A stretch of 64,000 bases of DNA from Calendula officinalis. Taxonomy: Eukaryota > Streptophyta > Magnoliopsida > Asterales > Asteraceae. The position numbers and the translations under genes are program-made. The stretch covers positions 29,846,873-29,910,872 of the forward strand of contig OY970820.1 of NCBI GenBank assembly GCA_963853835.1. The letters run 5' to 3'. Every line of letters starts with the position of its first letter. Positions within the stretch are counted from its first letter, which is position 1. The notes beneath the pieces are model-generated. The model worked only from the letters and a program-made list of their open reading frames with translations. It had not been told where the DNA came from and did not search any database. Of the stretch, positions 1 to 8,671 are shown piece by piece.

Positions 1-1187
1 TCCCCAGCGTGTACACACAATCCGCAGAGCTGGTTATGTGTAACATATGTTATTCATTGGGAATTAGTTGAGCAGTACTTACCCAACAGGGTATTAAGAC
101 AATTCAACGTTTATCAAGGTATTCCAATGGCGCCCCTCTTTAATATAGCAGATCAAAGGAGGTTACGTAAAGAGAGCAGTAGAGGAAATGCAGGTCGCGA
201 TTGGCGTGTGAAGCGTGCCGTTTATGTGACACATTGGAACAACCGTTTAAATAATTCCATTCATGTGGACCAATGGATGGACATGCCAACAGCTTCAAAT
301 GATTATATGCCTTGGTACTTTCAGCGTACCATAGGCTTTATTAGAAATCCAAGGCCTGTTGGAGACAACTTATCACATGGCCATAATCTGGGAGGAGCTT
401 TAAATGTTGCGGTAATATTTCATAATAATGTTTATATGTACACTTAGTCATAATATATTAATATCTGATATAACATGTATGTAGGCTGATGGGTTAGCAC
501 ATCTTCAATCGATGATGCAACCGTACCTGGGACAACAGGAGTTTCAGCCTGTTATAGGTGAAATGTATCAACTGTCCCAGGATTACTTGTATCAGGCACA
601 TGAAGAAGAACGTCCAAGTTATTGGGCTCCTCGTGTGGCACCTATTCAGCATCAAGCGCCACAGCTGACACAAGAGGAACTAATGCCGGTACCGAGATGG
701 ATGCGGCGGGCTCGTAGGGCCCAACAAACTCAGACAGAAGATGAGGGCCCATCAAACCGGGGGGAAGCTAGTGCCCAACAAACACAAAATGAATATGCTG
801 GTGGTGCCAGTACATCATACCAAATGGGCAACAATCCAAGTTGGAACTTTCAACAGGGGGGGTCTGGTACGCAATTTGAAAACCAAAATGAACTTAATAT
901 GGATGGGATATCTCAAAATGATTTTATCTCGGAATTGTTTACTACCCCCCCCCCCCCCCCGCGCGTATGCTCACCAGCAAATGACAAACGAATTCAGTTT
1001 CACACATTCCCCTCATAATTATTTCGCGAGCCAATCTTCTGATCATCTACCTGATAGAAACGTGAGTCCGATCCATCAGTTTGACATGAATATAGACCCA
1101 GCTCATCATGAAGAACAACAAAGGCCGACAAGAAACAGAAGACCACCGAATTGTGGGACAGGTGGAAGAAGGGGCCACAATCATTAG
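1..1187 (+). CDS. Plant mobile domain (MAIN-like) protein, 3' part, two exons
   Basis: The reading frame is open from the window edge. Exon 1 (1-411) carries the C-terminal end of a plant mobile domain: the run LPNRVLRQF, then DWRVKRAVYVTHWNNR and a WYFQRTIGFI-type block, the pattern seen in MAIN-like proteins and in proteins labelled 'phosphatase 7 long form homolog'. A donor GTAATA at 412 and an acceptor ending TAG at 484 remove 73 nt and join the exons in phase 0. Exon 2 encodes a Gln/Pro-rich low-complexity tail and finishes with a basic RNRRPPNCGTGGRRG end at 1187. A run of 16 C at 945-960 changes frame: upstream codons are in one frame, the typical family ending in another, so one C too many is present or the run is miscalled. 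MAIN proteins act in meristem and silencing control, but many copies are riders in Mutator-like transposons; that is likely here given the Ulp1-like neighbour. Family certain, function inferred. Confidence 0.75.
945..960. repeat. 16-bp poly-C run inside exon
   Basis: Sixteen consecutive C residues lie inside exon 2 of the MAIN-like gene and encode a proline stretch. The frame that is homologous before the run differs from the frame homologous after it. Either the copy is frameshifted or the homopolymer length is a sequencing error. Confidence 0.85.
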
Positions 1188-1220
1188 CTTATATTTTTGG
1201 CCAAAGTTGTATTATGCAAT

Positions 1221-2031
1221 TAACTTTATATGTATGTTTTTGGATTACAAAAAACTATTTTTTTTGCATTTTCAGATTGTCATAACTCTTTCATTACTTA
1301 TCTTTTTGCTATAATTCTTTTTCATATGTTTACACTATCAACAATACTGCAACTATCATTTAGAAAGTTATATCTGAATAACTTAAAAGTGTACTGTATC
1401 AAGCTCTAAAGTTAGACATTTAATTTTTTCAATTTTTTTTAATACTTTATTTTTAAATGACAAATAAACACTAATTTTGCATTTTCATGGATGAAATTAA
1501 CTTTATATGTATGTTTTTGGATTACAAAAAATTATTTTTTTTGCATTTTCAGATTGTCATAACTCTTTCATTACTTATCTTTTTGCTATAATTCTTTTTC
1601 ATATGTTTACACTATCATCAATACTGCAACTATCATTTAGAAAGTTATATCTGAATAACTTAAAAGTGTACTGTATCAAGCTCCAAAGTTAGACATTTAA
1701 TTTTTTTCAATTTTTTTTGAATACTTTATTTTTAAATGCCAAATAAACACTAATTTTGCATTTTCATGGATGAAAATAACTTTATATGTATGTTTTTGGA
1801 TTACAAAAAACTATTTTTTTGCATTTTCAGATTGTCATAACTCTTTCATTACTTATCTTTTTGTTATAATTCTTTTTCATATGTTTACACTATCATCAAT
1901 ACTGCAACTATCATTTAGAAAGTTATATCTGAATAACTTAAAAGTGTACTGTATCAAGCTCCAAAGTTAGACATTTAATTTTTTTCAATTTTTTTTAATA
2001 CTTTATTTTTAAATGACAAATAAACACTAAC
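1221..2031. repeat. Three tandem copies of a ~278-bp AT-rich repeat
   Basis: Units begin at 1221, 1498 and 1777 (periods 277 and 279) and differ by only a few substitutions. Each contains TAACTTTATATGTATG near its start and TTTAAATGACAAATAAACAC near its end. Open frames across it are repeat artefacts. It fills the gap between the MAIN-like and Ulp1-like genes, which converge on it. Confidence 0.9.
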
Positions 2032-2071
2032 ATCATGATTTTATAAATTAATACCAAATACAATTGAAATT

Positions 2072-3202
2072 TTATTCCAAATCATCAAACAAAACCTCGG
2101 ATCTAAAAGGATAAATTTCGAGTTGTGATTCTAAAATACGATAGCTATACAAATCACGAGCCATAAGTTGTCGATAACCTGTAGCGATCTGATTATTAAC
2201 GACGACTCCATCTTGCTTGATTGATTTCCCTGTTACCAGATAATGCATAAACTTACAAACAAACACAGCAGAGTCTTCTTCCCTTCCTTGAGGTATGCCT
2301 TTGGCGAAACCAAGATTCGCCTTAACTTGGGGGTTTCTTTCTTCATAGGAGAAACTCCTTTTAAAACTGGGCAAAACATCTCGCCAACGTTTTAGGGTTG
2401 CCTTAAGCACGTCATGGTTTATGGAACGACGACAACTGCAAATTAAACATGTATCGTTGCTAACAAGATCCATCTGCACAAGCAACCAAACGTTATCATT
2501 TAAACGTAACGGGATGTATAAGACATCCACATCCCCCCAAGCGGGGTAAGGTGTCAAACTGCCGTCTGCATATTTTACAGCATCTGATCCGTGAGGTGGT
2601 AAGAGTAGAGACTCAAACTTGGTAGGCATTATTGTCCATCGCTTATATTCTCCAGTATTATAGCCAAGATACAACCGATAACGCATCCATCTTCTAACCC
2701 AACAATCTATATGCTGTAATGAATATACAATTATTTGCATTTGAGATTCGATTAAAAATATGGATAATAACATAATTAAATTACGTACCGCACGGAACAA
2801 AACAGAGCTGGAATTTTCATCTAACAGGGTACCCCAAAACTCCCTAGGTACCTGGGTACGACTTAAGAATACAATATAGCAAAAGGTTTCATTCCCGCGC
2901 TTATCCCCGTTCAAGTAAAATTCCTCCACACTCCTGGCCCAACCATACTCCTCAACCAAGTCGATTGTTTCTGGTTGTTGATTACGTATTGAAGAGTTTT
3001 GAGTTTGCTGCTCCACAACCGCCTCCTCCAATGCCCCTTCATAAGCCAGGTTATCCATTTCACATATTGTACGTTGCATCTCGTCAATGATAATTTGAAG
3101 TTCACGGGCTCGAGCTCGTTGACTCATTTGGTCAATACTCTCTTTTAACATCTCAACCTGTAGGCGAAGTTCCATGATTAAGACTTTTTGACTTCGCCAC
3201 AT
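2072..3202 (-). CDS. Ulp1-like (C48 peptidase fold) protein, catalytically degenerate, transposon-associated
   Basis: A 376-codon frame. The N-terminal ~60 residues are a predicted coiled coil. Residues from about 225 carry the Ulp1/SENP pattern WGDVDVLYIPLRLNDNVWLL, then EEDSAVFVCKFMHYLVTG. In active Ulp1 enzymes, which cut SUMO from proteins, the first block holds the catalytic His before Trp-x-Leu and the second holds Asp-Cys-Gly. Here Val replaces His and the Cys-Gly pair reads Ser-Ala, so SUMO protease activity is unlikely. An in-frame 75-nt segment at 2714-2788 has GTACGT and TTACAG borders on the minus strand and interrupts the conserved order, so it is probably an intron; the spliced protein would be 351 residues. 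C48 domains of this kind are often carried by Mutator-like elements beside plant mobile domains, which fits the neighbour at 1-1187. No transposase is visible. Confidence 0.7.
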   Translation of the reverse strand: MWRSQKVLIMELRLQVEMLKESIDQMSQRARARELQIIIDEMQRTICEMDNLAYEGALEEAVVEQQTQNSSIRNQQPETIDLVEEYGWARSVEEFYLNGDKRGNETFCYIVFLSRTQVPREFWGTLLDENSSSVLFRAVRNLIMLLSIFLIESQMQIIVYSLQHIDCWVRRWMRYRLYLGYNTGEYKRWTIMPTKFESLLLPPHGSDAVKYADGSLTPYPAWGDVDVLYIPLRLNDNVWLLVQMDLVSNDTCLICSCRRSINHDVLKATLKRWRDVLPSFKRSFSYEERNPQVKANLGFAKGIPQGREEDSAVFVCKFMHYLVTGKSIKQDGVVVNNQIATGYRQLMARDLYSYRILESQLEIYPFRSEVLFDDLE

Positions 3203-3345
3203 GGTATTAGAAATATGTTTTTTTTTTGAGTTGTGAAATATGTTTTTTTTTTTTTTTTTGTGAAATGTAAGGGGAGAATTTTATTTTTTTTTGTAGTTGT
3301 TATTTAACCCGGAAGTGAAATTTATATAGGGAATTTGTATGGCTT

Positions 3346-3505
3346 AAAGCCGGCCTCGGGGAGGCCATTAAGCTAAAGCCGGCCTCGGGGAGTTGTCCAA
3401 ACCGGTGGTCACATCAAGCACACTGAAGCCGGCCTCGGGGAGTGCGGCTTTAATTGGAAGCCGGCCTCGGGGATTCCGGGTTTAATTGGAAGCCGACCTC
3501 GGGGA
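3346..3505. repeat. GC-rich minisatellite, 5 copies of AAGCCGGCCTCGGGGA
   Basis: Copies start near 3347, 3376, 3426, 3458 and 3490 (the last with one change), separated by unrelated spacers of variable length. The motif is far richer in G+C than its surroundings. It lies directly downstream of the point where the neighbouring Kunitz gene is cut off. The stretch 3203-3345 before it holds only poly-T runs. Confidence 0.85.
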
Positions 3506-3512
3506 CGGCGGA

Positions 3513-3590
3513 AAGCCTATTTTTGAAAACGAAAAAGAAACAAGCCTATTTGTGAAAATAAGCTTCCGATCAAGCCTATTTTTGAAAAAA
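3513..3590. repeat. Three copies of AAGCCTATTTNTGAAAA
   Basis: Copies start at 3513, 3542 and 3572. The third copy supplies the last codons and the stop of the truncated Kunitz gene on the minus strand, so the repeat array forms the break point. Confidence 0.8.
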
Positions 3591-4031
3591 AATTCCCTCG
3601 AAAGCCCCACCGGTCGTAACCAAGTTCTCAGGCGCCTTTGCTTCCACATCGTTGACGGTCCAAAACGTTGACTTCTCACACGCACCCTTGGGGAACCCTG
3701 AGTCAATACCAAGAATGGATGGCGTTTTGAGGTACTTTTGCCGACCACCAATAAGAGTGAACATAAAGTGGCCACCTGTGTCAACCTTTGGGTCCTGCAC
3801 CACGTCAAATGGGCAAATCTTCTTGTTGTTTACTGTGTCGGTTAATTTGATAGCGCCGCCTTTACCGGAGCCCGGACCAATGTGGTAGGGAACGTCATTC
3901 AAGACCTTTTTCCCGGTGGCGTCTTTGACGATATCTTCAGCTGCAGAGGCTGTGCCGGTGGTAGTGAAAAAGATTGATTGTGTAGTTGTGATGAAGAGAA
4001 TGGAGAGAGCATAAGACAGTGATGGCTTCAT
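3576..4031 (-). pseudogene. Truncated Kunitz-type (miraculin-like) protease inhibitor gene
   Basis: 151 codons. A signal peptide (about residues 1-30) precedes a Kunitz/STI domain: the start DATGKKVLNDVPYHIGP, the first Cys block CPFDVVQ, and the second Cys followed by FWTVND. Complete family members have about 190-210 residues. Here the last ~55 residues, including the second disulfide region (FCP..C..CK..C) and the conserved end, are gone, and the frame ends in five codons (IFFQK) taken from an AAGCCTATTT repeat. Kunitz inhibitors are secreted or vacuolar and block serine or other proteases in defence; without the third Cys group this one would be misfolded or inactive. It is the most distant member of the minus-strand Kunitz cluster (others near 8, 17.6 and 18.9 kb). 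Confidence 0.85.
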
Positions 4032-4076
4032 GTTACTATATCTTTTGGTGGAGTTAGTAAGAGGGTGGTATTCAAA

Positions 4077-4086
4077 CTATTATAGG
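4077..4086 (-). promoter_or_regulatory. TATA-like box of the truncated Kunitz gene
   Basis: Minus strand CCTATAATAG, about 46-55 nt upstream of the ATG. The position suits a plant core promoter with a short leader. Confidence 0.4.
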
Positions 4087-4733
4087 CTTGGTGATACATT
4101 AGACAACTCAGGACACAAACAAATACTTTAGTTTTTGTCAAATCAGTGTTATATCAGCTCACATTTCTATCGATATTAAACTAACATACTCATTAACAAT
4201 TCTCATACTCTTCAGTTTTTTGGGCCCCATTATACACACAAATTTTCAAATACACTATTAAAATACCTTGGGCCCCTCCATTTCAGCCTTTCCGCTCGTT
4301 GCTTAACCGCAAAATCCAACCAATGCATTCCAACCAACAACCCGTGCCAACAAGCGAAGGCAAAACTGTCCCATGCATTCGGTTCTCATCATTTGCACCG
4401 GCCTTAATTAGAATTACATTTTGATGGAAGACCTTGTAACTAGTGCATTTAAAATGAAACTTTACAATTTTTTTATTTCAGTTAATTAAATTGATTTGGG
4501 GCATGTTTTTGTTCTGCTTGCAGTAGTCGTTGTCAATAATAATGGCGTTTTGTTTGTATTTAATTTTTAGGGAGTGATATTTCAACCACACAAATTAATT
4601 TCTATACCACATTTGTGCTTTACTATAGTTGTACAGTCTATTTTAAAATTTGTACAGTGTGGTGTGGGAAGTAATTTTTGTGGTATGAATATCAATTCTC
4701 TTAATTTTTTGCTACACTGGGGGGCCATATACA
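4087..4733. other. Intergenic, nothing recognised
   Basis: AT-rich sequence upstream of the truncated Kunitz gene. No coding region, RNA gene or paired terminal repeat could be supported. Confidence 0.6.
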
Positions 4734-4838
4734 GACCACTCAATGTGTTCAACAAGGACATGAGTCACGCTTTGCAACGAGAATAGACCACTCACTGTTT
4801 TCAACAAGGACAGTGGTCCTGGTCCATGCTTTGCAGCC
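4734..4838. repeat. Two imperfect ~51-bp direct repeats
   Basis: GACCACTCA followed by TTCAACAAGGACA and later GCTTTGCA occurs at 4734 and again at 4785. No coding potential is seen. Confidence 0.55.
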
Positions 4839-4879
4839 AATGAAAAGGCAGATGAGGTACACGGGTTCAAAACCTGATA

Positions 4880-5192
4880 CTTCCTCCGATTTAAAATAAG
4901 TGATACATTGTTCGTTTCATGGTTTTTGAGGCAAAATATGATAATGATAATTAAATTAGATTAATTGGATGGTTAGTGGGTAATGAGTCCCACAAATTTT
5001 GAATAAAGTGATGTTAATGATGTTTAAAAATAAAAGTAAGGGTAAAGATGTTATTTCACTTTATTAAAGTAGATAGTTAGTGGGTATGAGTCCCACTACT
5101 TTTTACCAAATAAGGTAAGTTTTCAAAGTGTATCACTTATTTTGATACACCTAAATATGGAAAGTGTATAACTTATTTTAAATCGGAGGAAG
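4880..5192. mobile_element. Stowaway-like MITE (Tc1/mariner type)
   Basis: The left end CTTCCTCCGATTTAAAATAA matches the inverted right end TTATTTTAAATCGGAGGAAG, flanked by TA on both sides (4878-4879 and 5193-5194). The 313-bp interior has no ORF. Stowaway elements begin CTCCCTCCGT-like and duplicate TA, so the family fits. A decayed relative lies at 16905-17145. Confidence 0.8.
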
Positions 5193-5194
5193 TA

Positions 5195-6817
5195 TATTTA
5201 TGGACACAGAGATAGAGATGGTATTGATTCGTATTAAATATTCATATTTATTTTATAGCATCCCCAATGTTAACATCTCAAAAGCTTATTATTTTCATCA
5301 CATCAACATATATATATAATATAAAAACGAGTTTCAAGTTCCGATGTCGTATTAATTACGTACACTTAAATATTTAAAACTTAGAATAAAAAACGTTTAT
5401 TGGTGTAGTATTAATTATGTACACTTAAAACATTTAAAACTTGAAACCAAAAGGCCAAAAACGTGATATTATGAAACAAAAAACCTTCGAATGTTTAAAA
5501 TTTGAAACGCCTACCTTTAATATTCAAACTAGAAACGCTTCTACATGTAACATGTATTAAAATTCCAAACACAATCTGTAATGTATCTATGCCGGTTTAA
5601 ACATTAAAACTTGAAACCAAAAAGGTGGTTCTATATTTATCATGTATTAAAAACTACTAGAAACGGTTCTACCTTTAAATTCATGGATTAAAGGGGTGCC
5701 TATAAAGGTGCATGGAGAATTGTTCAACGTAGGTTACCGACTAAGGTCAATCTTACATGATGAATCAGAGGATCATTTATTATCAAATTTCCCCTCGATT
5801 AATATTGGCATTTTTTCAGAGATCGGGAGATGGTGGAAGCATTTACAAGGGTCATTTTCACAGTTTTTTGGCAGATTTAGCAGTGCAGAAACATAAAAGT
5901 CTTCCTGGTGTACGGGTCGCTGCAGGTCTGAATTGGATCTGTCCACTAACTGTATTCAGGCCATTGCTTTCTTCTGGCTGAAGTAGAGATCCCCAAGCTT
6001 AACTTAGGCTACAAATGGGCATTGTGGTTTAGCGAGTCTGCTGCCTGTTTCCATGTGGGCTAAGGAGTTGTTTATGTTAGAGCTTTAATTTGTGTTGCTG
6101 CATCTTTTTTGGTTTTGGTGTTTGTGTATTTAGTTTATTTGGGCATTAGTGTTGTTTCTTATGGACATCTAAGAAAAATATGTCATGCTGAACCAGGAAT
6201 CTTTTCACAATCCTGTTAACCGAATCACATCATGAAGATGAATCGCCATTATATTGAAAATGGTGCTATCAAGATCAACGTAAAAGGTGTGCTATTTAAC
6301 TAATTCTTATATAATAAAATAAAATATTTATCTTATTATTTTAATTTTGAATATATAGGTAGGAACAAGTGGAACAAACACAGGGTTGTTGAGGCAGCCA
6401 CCCGTGATACTTGATCTTCCAACAATTTATTTGGTCCTGGTGTCACTCATCCTTAACCAGGAGAGGATTCGAACCCATCTACAGCAACTAAATGTTTTTT
6501 CAAGTTACCATCATTATAACAAATAATGATGAGCATATTAACTTTGATTTTATAATCTTACCGGTTTTCTTTCCATGTGACTTCGGGGTTTTTTGGTTCT
6601 ATTTGTGAAATGGGCAAATTATGTGTGTTGGGTAATGTGTCAAAACTTGGTCGGAACATGTTTTACTATCAATTTACTTATTAATAGGTTAATTCGAGTC
6701 ATGTTTTACCAAGAAATAAATAAGGGATGATTGTCGTGTGCATACCGATTATAGACAACTAATTTTAATTAGTTTTAATCAATTGACCTTTCCGTCTTAT
6801 TTTTGCACCCTTTTCAG
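5195..6817. other. Non-coding region with possible gene fragments
   Basis: AT-rich DNA. Short open stretches near 5690-5980 and 6190-6470 have less biased composition and look like pieces of plant genes, but I cannot name them. They lie just upstream of a recognisable TOPLESS-type fragment, so the region may be a gene-fragment-carrying Helitron. Confidence 0.4.
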
Positions 6818-6913
6818 CCTACACGAGCTCCAGTACGGATTCCACTTGCGGGTTGGATGTCTAATCAGCAAGCTGTCACTCATCTTACAGTTTCTGGTAG
6901 TCTCATCGTCTCG
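6818..6913 (+). pseudogene. TOPLESS-related co-repressor exon fragment
   Basis: A CAG acceptor is followed by 32 open codons and then a GT donor. The translation contains PTRAPVRIPLAGWMSNQQAV, which resembles the proline-rich linker of TOPLESS and TPR proteins (P-x-PTPLAGWMS-type) between the N-terminal LisH/CTLH region and the WD40 repeats. TOPLESS proteins are nuclear co-repressors. Only one exon is recognisable, so this is a captured or decayed fragment, not a gene. Confidence 0.5.
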
Positions 6914-7009
6914 GTAGTCCCTAAAATTAGATGATGTAAAAATTGATTCTTGGTTGACCCATTTTATTGTATGCTAATTTGACCCATTAAACTCCTTATC
7001 GTTATCGAA

Positions 7010-7028
7010 GCCCGTGCATCGCACGGGC
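7010..7028 (+). other. Perfect 8-bp stem hairpin, Helitron-like 3' end
   Basis: GCCCGTGC-ATC-GCACGGGC forms an 8-bp stem with a 3-nt loop. CCCGTGC...GCACGGG hairpins are common at plant Helitron 3' ends, followed by CTRR. Here CTAA occurs at 7046-7049, about 17 nt on, farther than the usual 10-12 nt. No 5' end was found. Confidence 0.35.
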
Positions 7029-7069
7029 CATGCTGCCTCGTTTTACTAATTAAAAACCTTTCCATCAAT

Positions 7070-7804
7070 AGCATCTCCAATGCCTAACCTTTACAAAAGC
7101 TTTTTCTTTTACAATATTTATAATTTACCTTTATCTAGGGGTGGTTATCGGGCCAAAACCGAACCGAACCGATAACCGATAACGATGAATTTTCAAAACC
7201 GAAACCGAACCGATAACATGTTATCGGTTTCGGTTCTGTTCGGTTATTTTACGCAAAATGTTCATCTTTTTCCGAAAACCGAACCGATAGAACCGATAAC
7301 CGAAAACGATGAATTTTCAAAACCGAAACCGAACCGATAACATGTTATCGGTTTCGGTTCGGTTCGGTTTCGGCCGGTTTTCGGTTCGGTTCGAATTTTT
7401 CGATCTAAATGCTCACCCTTACCTTTATCTATCTCAAATGTTTTATAAATACATCATATATATACTTTGATGTTTTTGTTAACATCTTACTAAATATAAA
7501 ATGTTTTAAAATATCTCATACAAAAATATTATAATAATTAACATTAAATATTAATATACTAATTTATTTGTTAACTAATAAAAAATATAATAAAGAAATT
7601 ATATATAATATATCTAAAGTTTAAAATGAAAAGTAAACATTAGGGACTAAAAAAGACAAACAATAAAAGTTCATTAAAATGTTAGTAGAAAAAAAACTTT
7701 TGCAATAAGCTTTTAAAAAAGCTACTTATTTCAATGGTAAAAAGTCTTTCAAAGTCTTATTGAAATAGTAAAAAACTTTAAGAAAAGCTACCGTTGGAGA
7801 TGCT
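7070..7804. mobile_element. MITE with AGCATCTCCAA ends
   Basis: The left end AGCATCTCCAATG and inverted right end CGTTGGAGATGCT form short terminal inverted repeats, a form common in plant MITEs. The interior is very AT-rich, non-coding, and contains a nested hAT MITE at 7136-7421. Its right end abuts the point where the Kunitz pseudogene is cut off. Confidence 0.55.
7136..7421. mobile_element. Nested hAT-type MITE
   Basis: The element starts TAGGGGTGG and ends CTCACCCTTA, flanked by the 8-bp duplication CCTTTATC (7128-7135 and 7422-7429). The 286-bp body is built from GAACCGA/TCGGTTC arrays and holds the perfect palindrome CCGATAACATGTTATCGG twice (7210-7227 and 7333-7350). Confidence 0.8.
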
Positions 7805-7829
7805 CTTACTACTTATTTGATCATTGTTA

Positions 7830-8275
7830 AATATTCCCGTTATGATCAGTTGTCTTGTCCCCAATACTCATCGAGCATCCAAGCGTTCGACTGATTACAG
7901 ATTCTTGAAGCTTTTCTTGGACGGTCGTGCCAGTTGTCTTGTCCCCAATACTCATCGAGAATATAATCTTTAGATCTGTGGATTCACTAATGATGCCTAA
8001 ATTGGTGTCCACTCGTTTGAAGGTTTAATGGCAAGCTATGGAATTTTAGGTTTTCTTGGACTACGTCAAGCTGGCACGACCCATTTCTAGCGGTGGCTAG
8101 TGTTATGCCACCACCCGGCCATTTCTTGTGAGAAGATGTAGTATTTTGTTTCAGACATGAGCAAGTTTTCCATCAATGTCAGTGAATTGGCCTCCGGTGA
8201 TGGTTGGCCTAACAAAAGAAAGATTGTGGAAAAAAATAATAAATTAGTTCGATTTTTCGTGTTATTGTAATAAAG
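7830..8275 (-). pseudogene. Kunitz inhibitor pseudogene, rearranged
   Basis: Homologous on the minus strand to the intact gene at 17332-17931: the signal-peptide end FSTIFLLLGQPSPE, the DYYI-like block, and the ESTDLKIIFS segment are recognisable in different frames. The last third of the gene is missing. A 29-bp segment (CAGTTGTCTTGTCCCCAATA...) is present twice, at 7847 and 7931, with a short copy of a TTTTCTTGGAC stretch between, so the copy suffered an internal templated duplication. Multiple frameshifts exclude function. A Copia LTR begins 52 bp upstream. Confidence 0.85.
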
Positions 8276-8327
8276 GTTCTTCAACTTATGTAGAGTAAAA
8301 ACAAGAACCATTTGATTCTAAGAATGA

Positions 8328-8657
8328 TGTTAGGGTCATTTATATTGTATCAAATAGTATAGGGACTAGTTGTGTAATATTACTAAATGGTAAACTAGTC
8401 ATAAGCCTTAAATCATGTAATTAGGCTTATTTAGTAAGTGATTAAGCATGTTTAGTAAGGAGGTATAAATACCTTTCTTTTAGGCTTAATTTATAAGCTT
8501 TCCCACACAATTACTGAATATACGTTTCTGAAAGTTTCAACTCCATCTATTCTCTCTCAATTACACACACTTACACCAAGAACACACACACACAAATTCT
8601 TCAATCTCACTCTAAACATCATGGATTAGCTCGATCTTAGTGTAATACGATCTATCA
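8328..8657 (+). repeat. 5' LTR of Copia-1
   Basis: 330 bp, begins TGTTAGGGTC and ends ATCTATCA. A plant TATA-like run (GGTATAAATACC) lies at about 8462-8473, giving a likely transcription start within the LTR. Confidence 0.85.
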
Positions 8658-8659
8658 TG

Positions 8660-8671
8660 TGGTATCAGAGC
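8660..8671 (+). other. Primer-binding site, tRNA-Met type
   Basis: TGGTATCAGAGC, complementary to the 3' end of initiator tRNA-Met, two bases after the LTR. This is the usual Copia primer site. Confidence 0.9.

Noticed and set aside
1221..2031. CRISPR-like array
   Set aside because: Units are ~278 bp tandem repeats without spacers, and this is plant nuclear DNA.
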